A DNA stretch of 53,819 nt from Reticulitermes lucifugus (GCA_026260175.1 JAKCWW010002760.1:1-53819), one strand, 5' to 3'. Positions 43,051-53,819 are shown, counted from the stretch's first letter. Translations and numbers: made by a program. Notes: generated by a model not told the origin, from the sequence alone.

Positions 43051-43987
43051 GATAAAAACTAATCATCTTCATCACAAGGTTGCACAATAAGCCTCGAGGC
43101 TGCGGTGCATACGTAGCATCTGCTGCGGGGCCCTCCAAAAAACACTAGAATCATACGACCTAAAGTACAGGAGCATATCTACCCGACTTACGCCTCGGTG
43201 GTGCGGGCACTGAGTGAGAAGGTTGCTCCAGTTGCAGGCTCTTCTGTGGGTTGGGATCGAGAACAGCGTCTTGTAGACTGGCACATGGCTTGATATCTTA
43301 GGATCGTTGCTATGGGGAGGTGTCACTGACGCTAAGGGCTTCATTACGTAGCTCCAGTTAACGCAGCCTACACGCTTTATCAGAAGTGATAATGATTTAT
43401 TAACTCGTCAAGATACCGGTGAGTATCACGGAACTCGCCACCATTCGGAACTGCATTGATATAATAATGCTGCTGGGTTCAAGCCTCATTTAGGTCACCG
43501 ATTGCTAGTGTGCGTAAGTGTCGCTGATAGAGGGTAGTGAATTTCGATGGTTAAAAATAAACCTGAACGCGAAGGGGCTAGAATAACAGAACTTAAGGGG
43601 GAATATCCAAGGATGACCCGAACAATCTAGTATAGCCAAGAATAATAGAAACGTAGAATTGCTTAGAAAAATCCAGAGAAATTTTTCGAATAGCTTCGGA
43701 TAAACACCCAGATGGATAAGCAGAGGATTTTAAAACCTCATGCTCCCTCCACCCCCTCAACAAATATTAAAACTTTCGACGTTAAGTGATTGGTAGGCAT
43801 ACATCAGACTCGGTGACATGAGGATAATTAACTTAATTACGAAGATTCATCAAGCTCTCTTACTGGACACACTAACTAATGCCAGAACTTTCCGCTCTCC
43901 ACAGACTCCTCGAGTTTATTCAAGATCACGAAACCACTTCGGTTTGTACGTGATTACTCAGGGTGTGGCAGGATTATCCTTGACTAT
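43051..43987. other. No gene seen
   Basis: A 90-codon minus frame at 43072-43344 lies in a GC-richer patch and is unrecognised. A B-box-like 'gggttcaagcctca' at 43474 stands alone. Confidence 0.4.
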
Positions 43988-43997
43988 TTGTGGTCCT

Positions 43998-44255
43998 GCC
44001 GATCCCAGTGGCCGCGTGGTCTAAGGTGTGGGTCTTCGGCCGTTCGCTTGCTGGGATCATGGGTTTGAATCCCGGCGGGAGCATGGATGTCTGTCTCTTG
44101 TGAGTGCTGTGTGGTGTCAGGTAGAGGTCTCTGCGTCGGGCTGATCACCCATCCAGAGGAGTCCTACCGAATGTGGCGTGTCTGAGTGTGATCGTGAAGC
44201 CTCGACAATGAGGAGGCCCTGGCCCACTACGGGCTGTCGCGCCGTGGGGAAAAAA
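43998..44255 (+). mobile_element. SINE-A, full length with 10-bp TSD
   Basis: The 258-bp element begins GCCGATCCCAGTGGCC. A box 'tggccgcgtggtctaagg', B box 'gggtttgaatccc' near 44063. The body has 'aggtagaggtctctgcgtcg', 'tccagaggagtcctacc' and 'gtgatcgtgaagcctc', ending in an A run. TTGTGGTCCT is repeated exactly at 43988-43997 and 44256-44265. Confidence 0.92.
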
Positions 44256-44265
44256 TTGTGGTCCT

Positions 44266-45758
44266 ACATTAATGACTATCTCGGCAATCGCTGGTGCCTG
44301 ACCCATCTGTGTGTTATCTACAGTCAGATGCAGCTGATTTTTATCAGTGTGTCTTAATACAATACATCAGAGTGGCGCACCGGAACAGTTCATTACAGAT
44401 TAGAGTAACAGGAGAAAAAGAATAAAACGAAGAAGGAAAAGCTGCTTCTCTTAGAACTATCGAATAACGACAGTAATGTCCTAAAGAAGAATCTGAACGG
44501 GGAAGTTCTTTGTGTATTTCAAGACACTCTTCCAGCAATCGCCTGTTCAGAATAAGAAATACCACAACAAAACTTAACGGATAAGCGATGACTGTGCCCG
44601 AATTCGAAAAGGGTAAGCCTATCTCCAAAACACATTTCCAGCCCAGTAGCCTTACATTGGACTGTAATCACTACCTCCTCCTTCCCCATCTTTTGATTCA
44701 TTATTCACTAACCAGTCTTTCGTTTCATGCTGTATAACCTGATCTGCCGAAAAGACCGTTAGAATACAAAAATAAATAAAAATGTACCTACTAGTCTACC
44801 TACTACACACTGTGTGGGAGGCAGTCATCTTGCTCTACTTTGAAGTTCTTTTCTAAGTATCTTTTTGTAATAACTGTGTAAAGCCACATAATACCTTAGT
44901 AAGAATAGTCAATCTCCAGACCGAAATTTCAACAGTGATATAGCATATACGAATCAAGGGTGAAGGTGACGTAATATACCTTCGGACTGCGCAAAAGCCG
45001 GAGGACATTTGATCAGCTGAGCGAATATTTGTACTCTGGTGTTCTGTGCAGTTACTCAGGGTAGAGCTCAGTGAATGGAATTCTTCCTTAACCTAATCAT
45101 GCAAAAATATATGTTTAACATACCACAGCGAAAACAGGCTTAACTTACTGCAGGCCATTTGTCTTGTAATGTATTGAGCATTGCTGACTTGCCGTTTTGT
45201 GTCAACGCCTTAACCTAAGTTAGTGCTTTCTAAAATAATTTTATTTATTTACAATTCTCTTCAAATTCTACTTCACCTAATCTTACTTAGCTTATCTTCT
45301 TCTGCTGCTGTTGCACTGCACGGAAAAGCAGTATTGTCCACATGCCAGCGTCACCACTCAATCCGTCTTCTCCGAAGACATTCCAGTTTTCTTCAACATT
45401 GTGGGTCTACATGTTGCTCTTTCAGCTATCCAAAAGTTGTCACAGTGTGTCGCATTCACATGTACCTGTAATCTTGTTTTTTGTTGATATAAGCAGAATA
45501 ATTGTAATTTGTTTCTTTCTTCAACGGAATTCTGTTTTCTGTTGAATATTGCAAAGATTTTCTTCACCTACGAACTTCATTTCTGCAGCCTGCATCCAGC
45601 TGATCTCCTGGTGTAGTGAAAAGTCTACTGTTCTGCAGCAATAACGAAAGCCATATTTTCTGCTATTCGCCTAATAAATTCAGGATGATTTGGGCAAGGC
45701 ATGTGGAGCGCATGAGATTAATTAGAAAATACAGCATATTAATAATATTTAGAACCAC
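44266..45758. other. No gene seen
   Basis: No repeats recognised. Frames of 60-94 codons on both strands (44344-44701, 45223-45567) are unrecognised. Confidence 0.45.
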
Positions 45759-45768
45759 TTGGTAGGAT

Positions 45769-46028
45769 GCCGATCCCAGTGGCCGCGCGGTCTAAGGCCT
45801 GAGTCTGCGGTCGCTCGCTTGCTGGGATTGTGGGTTCGAATTCCACCGAGGGCATGAACATCTGTCGCTTGTGATTGCTGTGTGTTGTCAAGTAGAGGTC
45901 TCTGCGTCGGGCTGATCACTCGTCCAGAGGAGTCCTAACGAGTGTGGTGTGTCTGAGTGTCATTCCGAAGCTTCGGCATTGAGGACGCCTAGGCCCAGTA
46001 GGGCTGTCGAGCCATTGGGAAAAAAATT
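45769..46028 (+). mobile_element. SINE-A, full length with 10-bp TSD
   Basis: The 260-bp element begins GCCGATCCCAGTGGCCGCGC. A box 'tggccgcgcggtctaagg', B box 'gggttcgaattcc' near 45831. It shares the whole body with the copy at 43998-44255 and ends in an A run. TTGGTAGGAT is repeated exactly at 45759-45768 and 46029-46038. Confidence 0.92.
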
Positions 46029-46393
46029 TTGGTAGGATAATACTCAAATTGATCATAGAGAAATTATGTGTGAATTTATAGTCTCCACTCAGTTGGTTCA
46101 GGGTAAGAATCAATGTAGATATTGTGTGTTAAAGATGACGAACTCTCAGGTGCTAAAAAACAAACCATTTCTTGACGGGAACATATTCCAGCTGCTAAAG
46201 GAAGACCATATTCCATTGAGTTCAGAAGGATCTACAGGTACTCAAAGACTTCATTTTATAGTTGTTGTAGACGTTCACCTGCGCAGGCTCCAAAAAAGGC
46301 TGTATATGCGGTCCAAGAAGAAAGAATGAAAGCGCTACAAAAACACAACTTGCTTGCTTCTGGTCTCATCTCTCTACTCTTTCACCCTGGAGT

Positions 46394-46605
46394 TTAAAGC
46401 TTAATGTTATAATTAAATTTCCATTGGACCTTACCTTTAAACAATGCACCCTCTATTCCTTTGCGATACATAGTTCGCCATCTTAGTCTCATACCTTCGG
46501 GTTTCCCGAGCAGTATTTTGCATTTATTTCTTATTTCTCCATGCAGATTACATGTGCCTTGCCAGGCACCGTTCTTTATTTGTGGCCTTACAGCGTGCTT
46601 TGTGT
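46394..46605 (-). pseudogene. LINE-1-type fragment (KPEG region)
   Basis: The minus strand reads EIRNKCKILLGKPEGMRLRW then RTMYRKGIEGALFKGKVQWK, parallel to MRNAYKILVGKPEGKRPLGRPRRRW..., with the QW of the next conserved block. The frame remains open over this stretch, although the conserved RPRRRWED block is lost. It joins a SINE-B fragment at 46606. Confidence 0.65.
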
Positions 46606-46690
46606 ACACGCCGTGAAGGCAAGTAGGGTGAGTGGAGTCATAACTCTGTTCACTCTTAACCTCGGCAATAGTTGGAGGCGATTAACAGAA
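46606..46690 (-). repeat. SINE-B 3' fragment
   Basis: 'gtgaaggcaagtagggtgag', 'tcataactctgttcactctt' and 'cctcggcaatagttggaggc' follow the minus-orientation SINE-B order (compare 9321-9380). Confidence 0.5.
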
Positions 46691-49339
46691 TTAGGTGGAT
46701 TGTAAACGTTATGACAATCCTTATTACGTAATTTCCCCTCCTGAACCTCCTGTAAGTTCCGAAATTTAGTTAATAAGAATACATACAGGTGCTGCAGAAA
46801 GCGCTAAATTAAAGTCTGCGCTGTCCACCATTCCATCTTGGACTGGTGTGCCATGTGTAAACAAGTCTCCAACAATCCCTTTTCACCTAAAGAATTGGAA
46901 GGCGCGCTAAAATTTAAACACATAACAATCACATCTGTTTAGAGTGTGTCAGTTCTTTCTGCCGCACCATATATTTTCTTCACTAAAATTTTAATGTGCC
47001 TTGGAAAAATGGAAACAAATGGGAATTTTTATTTTCTAAATTGATCTTAGTAATAAAAGCGGTTAAATTTGGTTTGGCCTAAGAGATTTTTAGTACTCTT
47101 ATCGTTTACACTTTGTAAACTGAGCATATTATTTGCTTTGACATTAAAATCTCATAAAACACTTGTAAAACCTCATAACGTCACACAGCACTGATTCGGG
47201 TGTTCGGGTATGTAGCTGGAAAGTTTCACAAATAGAGGTGTGCTTCTCTCATTGTAGTGGATAAGTTATAAAAATGTTTGCTGATACTTTTCAGACACAC
47301 CACACATTCCTCAAATTTCAATAGCGACATGTGCTAACAAGGGACAAGGTGGTGTACAAGGATGATAAGCACCTACCTTATTCAGCTTCGATTAACCGGT
47401 GATGGAGAGTGAGACTAGGCAAACGAATGGAACAAAGAGTAGAATGAATGGAATAATGGAGGTTAACTGTCCCACAAATTTGTTTGTCCATCATAAGTGG
47501 CATTCTACTGGGTCTCGAACTTGGTTTTATTTGAAGCTAATTTATATTGTAGGCATTAATTACGCGACTTTTTAAAAATCGTTTTATTGGTGTGGGAACA
47601 CTTACAAAAATTTAGAATCATAACAGTTAGAAAGTACTAAAATAAAGAAGCATCAGAAATCATGTTTAAAAAATTTGACCACGACTTCGACGTAAGGCTA
47701 AAAACGAAGATTTATTTAATAACGAAGTACAATCAGATAAGTTTAACGTGTCTACCAGCAAGTGTATACACAGTTTTGCCAAACAATTCAATAGAAGCCA
47801 TGCTTGAACATGCATTCAAGTCGCAGGCTAGTACTGCGAGCAAATTCTATAACACGTTTCAACAATAATTATTTTAGTTTTATATTGAAGTTATTTTGAA
47901 AAATCGGGATTTCTCGTTAGACACTTTTATTTGTGGTACGTTTTTCTTTCGTGTTTCAAAAGGCCATGAACTCTTAAAATTTCAGAACTGGACTTTTTTG
48001 GCGCGTTCACAACGAAAATCTTTAAAAAATGCGCCCATTAGAGTAGCAATGCCTGTCTATGACTTCGCATAAAAAACTATGGAATTGCTGAAACATTTTT
48101 ATGAAAGTTGATACTCGGGAGTTTTACTCAAATATTTCGGCACCAGGGGTGCCCAAATCCAGCGTGCCAGGTCGCCCGGACGACTAAATTTGTTAAATGG
48201 CGTCTAATGTTTGTGGGTCTTCATTATGGAACATGTTTCATGTCACTCTTCTGGCGCCTAGAATTTTGATGTTGCTTCCAAAGTTTTTTACAGAAATTGT
48301 TTATTCCTAGCCGGCACATTGCAATTTTGGGTAAAACCTGGACAAAATAACGATTCCTTAATTGATCTACATGCAGCGGTGTAGATAATGTACCCGCACA
48401 CCCCGCGGCGTGGAGGGCGTTCGGTCCGCGAAAGCCCCAAACGTAGAGAATACTAAAATTCGTTTTGGATTCTTTCGGACTGGATTCAGCTTTTCAGACA
48501 GACGGCAGTATTCTGAATTCCTGTCATGCGATATGAGATTAACTTTGACAAAAATATTAGGAGGCCCTTATTACAGAGTCGTAAGGAACCCCCGGCTTAT
48601 TATCTACGCCACTGAAAACGTGCGTTTCTGCATAACTCGGCAAATATTTGTCGGAGCAAAAAGTAATTTGACAAGCGTTGTAGAGAAGAATGTAACACAT
48701 ATTTTGTGACTGGTGCAATTTTCCCATACACAAGAATGAATATATACCTCAAAATCCCTAATGTACGCTTATATTTTCGAAATTGTTTATTTAAAAATCG
48801 ACACAACTTCCCAACACAGGCAAAGATTTTCTGAGTCTTTTATTTTCGGTACTAATTAAAAGAATTTAAAGACACACGTTTATATACTATCAGTTTTATT
48901 TAAAGAAAATATAACTGAAGATGCTACAACGAACATTTCTTTATCAAGCAAACTCGAGAGAATGTAACAAAGGATTACGCTGTATGTACTTTTCTTAATT
49001 TGGTTTCATTTAAATTTCTGGATTAATATACCCACGATATTTGTAGCCTCATGTATTACACTGTAAAATGACTCAAAAAGTCCGAAGAACGGGAAGCACA
49101 AATGGTCATTTATAATCTTCAGTGACTTAAAAGGTAATGTTCATGTGCCCCTAAATAATATTTTAAAATCCAGTTCTTATCTTCCAGAAAAGAGATCATA
49201 CCGCCACTGTAAACGCTAACAAACAACCTTTAAAGAAATGTTATGTTATTGATGTCCGTGCATTAATTGATACTTTTATAAGACATCACCAACACAATGA
49301 ACAATGTATTTATATATAATTTACAATTAAAATATTACA
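46691..49339. other. No confirmed gene in about 2.6 kb
   Basis: AT-rich. A plus ORF of 68 codons (47662-47868) ending SKFYNTFQQ and one of 99 codons (48410-48709) are unrecognised. A hAT-like left end, CAGGGGTGCCCAAATC, stands at 48146 without a matching right end. Confidence 0.4.
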
Positions 49340-49382
49340 ACTCCAATATGTTCCGACCCACTTTGGGTCATCTTCAGAGAGT
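49340..49382 (-). ncRNA. Hammerhead motif with GAAA to GGAA change
   Basis: Minus strand: ACUCU (stem I), CUGAAGA (complement of 49371-49377), stem II GACCC/GGGUC with loop AAAGU, GGAA (A13 to G), CAUAU, U, GGAGU. Stem I pairs fully, allowing one U-G. Apart from A13 and a C-A mismatch in stem III, the motif is complete. Confidence 0.68.
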
Positions 49383-49664
49383 GCACATCAATTACATTTA
49401 CAAAACTTAGATTTGGTGTAAATAAATCAGACCTACTTTATTTACACTAAACCTACATCCTTGTCAGTTCAGCATTATCGCTAGCCTTCACTTGCCGATA
49501 GTTCCATGCTGTTAACCTCAGCTAGCACGCCAACCTTTAAAACGCGTGTTTCCTGCAAGCACGTTCGGATTTTTTAATGTGTAAAATTTATTTTTTTAGT
49601 ATGTCTATTAATTTTGGAATCAGTGTCTTTTAAATTAAGTATATAGTTATACATTTGTGATAAA

Positions 49665-49795
49665 GGTAAAGTTGTCCCTATAACGTGCCAAGAAGTCGCG
49701 GGGGGGGGGTGGTAGAAATGTAACTCTACTCTTTCTTCAACACCGGACCGTCGAGCCCGTGGCGAGTCGCTATACCGTCTACGCTATCCTGGCCG
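49665..49795 (-). repeat. SINE-B with internal loss
   Basis: The 'aaggtaaagttgtcccta' tail, 'gtgccaagaagtcg', a G run, 'ctctactctttcttcaacac', then the head 'gagtcgctataccgtctacg' and 'ctatcctggccgcc'. This is minus orientation with the middle of the element missing. Confidence 0.65.
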
Positions 49796-50569
49796 CCATA
49801 TATATACAATAGCCGCATAAATATCTCATCATGATTGCACTGTTCAAGATCAATCTGAGTTGTCACACTGTTTCTTGTTCAGAATATTGTTAGTATGAAA
49901 CTCACTGAGGTTTTCCCCCTTTCTAAACTGCACATAATATTAAACCACCAGGGTTAAAAATGGTTTGATCTTAATATATCTGAGGACCATAACACTTCGT
50001 AGGACAACATTAAAATAGAGCATAAAAAATGAGTGAAATATTGTACTGGAGTCAAGTGATTCATGACAGCGTTCGGTGGCGGTCTTTTGTTAACATTGTA
50101 ACAAATTTTCAGGTTTTATAAAATGACTTTATTTATCAGCTGATCAGCTATAAATTTTCCATGAAATCTGCGCCATGGACGCTTGAAAAAAGTACCTACA
50201 AGTTACACAAGGTGGACTCTTGCCTGATTTCTACCGCCTTCATCTTCCAATTGTTACTCCCCTGCAAACAAGTCCTGCAGTAAATGCAGTGCGGTTACAT
50301 AACTTAAGCGACAAGCAGGCAGTTACCCACTTGGCTGTCCTTGTATCCCTTTGCTTAAACATTATTTTTTACAAGCTAATCATTATATTAAGGACATATG
50401 AATAATGCAAATCGCATAGCTTCATATCCAGACCATGTCACATTACACTTAATCCGGCAGTTCCTTTAATCGTCACAATTAAGTAACTACGTGGTGCATA
50501 TTTGTCTAAAAAAGATGACAGTTAATCAGCTAATCAATGGACTTTGTGCTATTATACAATACGAAAATG
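49796..50569. other. No gene seen
   Basis: No element or credible ORF. Confidence 0.45.
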
Positions 50570-50850
50570 AGTCTGAGTCGCTTAGTCCGTATAGTGACTA
50601 GGCTACTGCCTGAATTATCCGGGGTCCGAATCATGCTAGGGGCAAGAGATTTTTCTCTTCTCGAAAAATGTCCAGACGGCCTTCGGGGCCCACGCAGCCT
50701 CCTACTCAATAGGTACCGGGGTTCCTTCCAGGGAATATAAGGGCCGGGGTGTGAGGATAAACACTCATCTCAATCTACGGCCGAGGTTATGAATGACTGG
50801 AGCTTACTTGTACTCTCCTTGATGGCGTGTACAAGGAAAACGTTTGTTAC
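50570..50850 (+). repeat. SINE-B copy ('gagatttttctctt' subtype)
   Basis: A degraded head ('cttagtccgtatagtgacta', 'ggggtccgaatcatgct') is followed by 'caagagatttttctcttctc', 'tgtccagacggccttcgggg', 'caataggtaccggggttcc' and 'ctacggccgaggttatgaat'. It shares the insertion-like 'agatttttctct' block with 12640-12885 and 53267-53450, which marks a subfamily. Confidence 0.72.
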
Positions 50851-50879
50851 TAAAACAGTACGTAAATGCATTACTTCTT

Positions 50880-51062
50880 CTACTTAATTGGTATACGGTC
50901 CTTACAGTTTAACCAGTGCCTCCTTCAGAATGATAGCCCATACAGATCTGTCTTCTGCTTTCTTCCTCCATATCTTGACACCCATCGATTTCACATCATT
51001 GTCAGTACAGTTTAACCACATTAATTTTGGTCTTCCTGTTTGAATTACTACTTTCACAGAAC
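50880..51062 (-). pseudogene. Second-type LINE C-terminus
   Basis: The minus strand reads RPKLMWLNCTDNDVKSMGVK then IWRKKAEDRSVWAIILKEAL and VKL with a stop. This matches a LINE ORF2 end that is widespread in insects (GRPKLRW.DC.E.DVK.LGV..WRKKAEDR..W..ILKEA). Its final stretch is uninterrupted. It is a different family from the AQDRDQWRALVN type. Confidence 0.75.
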
Positions 51063-51111
51063 CAGAATATTGGACCCTCTATTAACCAATTTAGCCTGGA
51101 CCCATCCATTT

Positions 51112-51225
51112 AGTATACTTTGCTAAAATAATTTATTCTCCCACCTGCGCCCAAGAATCCCAAATTTTCGCTTTCATTCAGGATTTTTCACCAAAATTTT
51201 ATATGTATTTCTCATTTCTGCCCAT
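51112..51225 (-). pseudogene. LINE-1-type fragment (KILV.NPE region)
   Basis: The minus strand reads RNTYKILVKNPE, stop, KRKFGILGRRWENKLF, the equivalent of RNAYKILVGKPEGKRPLGRPRRRWEDN. It lies just upstream (minus sense) of the second-type LINE end at 50880-51062. The two are therefore nested or adjacent insertions. Confidence 0.65.
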
Positions 51226-52159
51226 AATTCATACTGATGCTTAACGCACAACTAAAGTTAGCGTACTGAAGAAAAGTGTTAAGGATAATAATAAGAGCTT
51301 TTGAACTGAACAGAATTCCTTCTTCCCTGATGTAATTTATACGCCCGCATGAAAGGGACAATGAAGCACACTGTATGACTGTGCAGTATTCATTTATCGT
51401 AACAAACATTGTCTCTCGGACAATACGGTACTATGGACATCCTCAGGCAGTGGCAACTTAAAAAAAAACTGCACCGCATTATTCCAATCGGGTTCCATTT
51501 CAGGCGTTACACGTCTTCCTGATATCTTTATTAAGCTCTTCGTAAATTTGCATGCGTCACTTTGTCAACAATTTGTTGCGCTTTTTGCACATTCCCTGTC
51601 TTACAAACTTCAGTATAGCTTCATTTACTACGAACAAGATGAAATCTACAAGTCATCGCTTTACCAACGTTGTATCTGTACGTAAACAAATTACATAATT
51701 CACAGATGACAATGATCATTATTCACTATTAATTTATAATGACGAGTGATTAGGCTATTCCATTTCGTGTAAAGAAATACACTGGAACACTGACCTAGGA
51801 CGAACCCACCCCACAAATGCTCACATAATGGGCAGGCTTTTATTATTTAAAAACATTTTCAACGTTTACACATCTCACAAGCTTCACAGCCCCTTAATTG
51901 TAATTTACACGCACGTCACTCTGAATAAAATAATTTTACCAGTACTGATGTAAGGGTGTGACAGCTGATTTCTCGTGTTACCGGAGTAACTTAAAGTAAG
52001 AGTTTATGGCCCGTGTAAGAGACGTATTTGACAATTTGATCTTAATGAAAATATTTGAACATAAAAGGACGTAAAATAAAGCTAGACAGCTAGATAGAAA
52101 TGTTCAGTGGCGAGCTTCATATTTTACATTCTTTATTAAGGAAATCAAATAAAGGCATT
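51226..52159. other. No gene seen
   Basis: AT-rich, no elements recognised. Confidence 0.45.
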
Positions 52160-52460
52160 CGAGTTGGAATGGACATGTAGCACGCCTTGAACAGAAGAGA
52201 AAGCATACAACTGTTTAGTCGGGAAATCTGAGGGGAAAGAATAATTGGAAGACATAAGCGTATTGGAAGGACATACTAAAACGGATAAAAACAGTCGGAT
52301 ATGTGAGTGACACGCTGATTCATCTAGCACATGATATGGTCCAGTGGCGGTGGGGCCTTGTGAACACAGAAATAAACTCTTGGGTTCTGTAAAGGCGGCG
52401 AGTTTCTTGATCAGCTGAGCGAATTCTGAGGAAGGATCCCTCTCCATGGAATTAGCTATC
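52160..52460 (+). pseudogene. LINE-1-type C-terminus and 3' UTR, plus strand
   Basis: The frame at 52169 reads WNGHVARLEQKRKHTTV, stop, SGNLRGKNNWKT, stop, AYWKDILKRIKTVGYVSDTL, then IHLAHDMVQWRWGLVNTEIN and SWVL with a stop. This is the GHVARM...LAQD..QWRALVNT.MN..VL pattern without frameshift but with two stops. The UTR has 'ttcttgatcagctgagcg' and 'ctccatggaattag', as in 39285-39625. The 105-codon minus ORF over it is an artefact. Confidence 0.75.
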
Positions 52461-52621
52461 ACTGTGAATAATACTAGGATGCAAATTTACGTGGAAGCCT
52501 CCGGATCTGAAATCTGGTAACAATTTTAGTAAAATACTTTAATTATGATGATGATGATAAAGCAATCTTGAAATTCACAATGATAGCAAATAATAACAAT
52601 AATAACGAAAAAGCAATGTCA

Positions 52622-52745
52622 CGTACCTAGCAAGCTTGCTTCACAATTTGGAGGTCCCCGATTCAAACCTCGGTTCGGACACCGGCTGAGGAAAAGGTAA
52701 TGGTAAAGGTAAAGGTAAATGTAAAGGTAAAGGGAAATTTCACCC
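52622..52745 (-). repeat. SINE-B tail and isolated B-box block
   Basis: 'ggtaatggtaaaggtaaagg' and following GGTAAA units at 52697-52736 are a minus-orientation SINE-B tail expanded into a simple repeat. Just before it, 'ccgattcaaacctcggttcg' (52658-52677) looks like a plus-strand B box of a separate tRNA-like head. Confidence 0.45.
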
Positions 52746-53266
52746 TTTGCTTAATTACGGACCACGCTATCAGGACGTAAGTGCGAGTGGAATCATAATT
52801 CCAGCCGTCGATGCTGACGCGCCTCTAAACCCCATTTTGGTCATCCTTAAAATTGTGCTTCACGCCCTGACCGCTGTACCCCTGACAGGGCTATCTCCCA
52901 GTGACATAACTGTTTGTCATGCGGTCACTAAGAACGAGTCTAGGAACTTAAGATAGGTGACAAAATGTTTTAATTCGGCGTGTACTGTCAGTCTCCGTGA
53001 CGTCACCAACTACACTGTATCCTATGCAATGAAACTTTATTACACTGAATAAACATGCTCTCAATATGATACGGTTCTGCAGGAGCAGGTGTCAGTTTTA
53101 ATATAAACTTTAATATATCTGTTTTTAAGACGTGGGTTTAGTGGTCGTTATTACGTACACACCTCCTCACTAATTATAAAACTAAATGAAAGGCCTAAGG
53201 AATAGCAGTGAAGATCATCTCACCGGTAGCTCAAAACAAAATTTGTGCAATTACGTCTACTAACAA
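52746..53266. other. No gene seen
   Basis: A 69-codon ORF at 52747-52956 is unrecognised. It contains 'aggacgtaagtg', a donor-like site with no partner. Confidence 0.4.
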
Positions 53267-53450
53267 GGAGCCGGAATAGCTCAGTCAATATAGTGTTTAG
53301 GCTACGTGTTGGACAAGGGAGGAAACGTGGTTCGATTTTCAGTAGAGACAAGAGATTTTTCTCTACTCCAAATGGACCGGTCCTGGGTCGCAGCCAGCAT
53401 CGTATTCAGTGGGTATGGCAGGGTGCTTTATCCCAAGGTAAGCTTTAATT
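53267..53450 (+). repeat. SINE-B, 5' half
   Basis: The head begins GGAGCCGGAATAGCTCAGTC, identical to the start of 22016-22335 over the first 14 bases. The B-box region is 'gtggttcgattttcag', then comes the 'gacaagagatttttctctac' subtype block and 'ggtcgcagccagcatcgtat'. It breaks off after 'gcagggtgctttatcccaag'. Confidence 0.72.
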
Positions 53451-53696
53451 TTTAAACAGTTCATCCCTGTTGTGTTCCTTTTCTTTATCCCAGTCTTTTA
53501 AAATTTTTTAAAAAACTTATTCATTTGTAATTTTTCCCATATTTATTCCCAAAGCTATCCACCTTTGTTATGTATATATTTTTATATAATAACATATTTT
53601 TTAAGTTTTAATTCACCGTGCATTTTATTATTTAAGATAAAACACCAACAAATGCGCAAATTTTAAGGTGCAAATTTGCTCCCTATATCATGATCT

Positions 53697-53737
53697 ACCC
53701 TACGCGTTTCAGCTCCTCATGAGCCATCATCAGGGGT
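53697..53737 (-). ncRNA. Hammerhead ribozyme motif, core intact
   Basis: Minus strand, in order: ACCC (stem I, complement of 53734-53737), CUGAUGA (complement of 53727-53733), stem II GGCUC/GAGCU with five-base loop, GAAA, stem III ACGCGU, A at the cleavage position, GGGU (complement of 53697-53700). All conserved core bases are present, and stem I has four Watson-Crick pairs. ACGCGU is a palindrome, favouring a dimeric form. The parent element runs off the right end of the window. Confidence 0.82.
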
Positions 53738-53819
53738 TATTTTCTCTATTAAAATCGGTGCTTTACAAATGCTGCATCTGTGGATGACACTTTTGATTAT
53801 GCGTTATTTTGGGCATAAG

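Noticed and set aside
48146..48412. hAT-like left end CAGGGGTGCCCAAATC with 'acccgcacacccc' near 48400 as the right end
   Set aside because: The ends do not pair well, and the flanking octamers (ttcggcac and the right flank) do not match.
52145..52462. 105-codon minus-strand ORF as a gene
   Set aside because: It is the antisense of a LINE C-terminal remnant that reads clearly on the plus strand.
52622..52690. tRNA gene candidate at the B-box-like block
   Set aside because: No acceptor or anticodon stem can be drawn around it; more likely a SINE head fragment.

Overview
The window looks like intergenic DNA from a large, repeat-rich arthropod genome, most likely a hemimetabolous insect. The grounds are a TTAGG-type telomere-like array, several tRNA-derived SINE families, fragments of APE-type LINEs whose C-terminus reads like AQDRDQWRALVN...MNLRVP, hAT-type MITEs, and a Penelope-like element. 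The species cannot be fixed from the sequence. No convincing host gene, tRNA gene, rRNA gene, CRISPR array or operon was found. Nearly all open reading frames are short and arise by chance, in microsatellites or inside decayed repeats.

Layout. 1-5 kb: the 5' end of a LINE on the minus strand, SINE fragments, LINE remnants and a long GGT/GAT repeat containing one ambiguous base. 5-19 kb: mostly featureless AT-rich DNA with a clean hAT MITE (8024-8320), an AGT/AGC repeat and scattered SINEs. 19-22 kb: a ~45-bp minisatellite split by a hAT-like MITE, then a TTAGG/TTACG/TTCGG array. 22-29 kb: a full-length SINE, two LINE tails, and a Penelope-like element (PLE) remnant with a recognisable GIY-YIG endonuclease followed by a hammerhead ribozyme motif. 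29-43 kb: three inverted-repeat elements carrying hammerhead-like motifs in their arms (30474-31086, 39890-40204, 41311-42022). 43-54 kb: two SINE-A copies with 10-bp target-site duplications, more LINE and SINE fragments, and a well-preserved hammerhead at the right edge.

The main result is a dispersed set of hammerhead-ribozyme motifs. Three match the core fully (24829-24871 plus, 21608-21651 minus, 53697-53737 minus): CUGANGA, a pairing stem II, GAAA, a tiny palindromic or tetraloop stem III, an H17 nucleotide and a complementary stem I. About ten more are degenerate. One lies in the 3' part of a GIY-YIG-bearing PLE, which matches what is known of PLEs. The others sit in short elements with no visible protein, several arranged as outward-facing inverted pairs. 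All calls rest on reading the sequence by eye; no database search or folding program was run.
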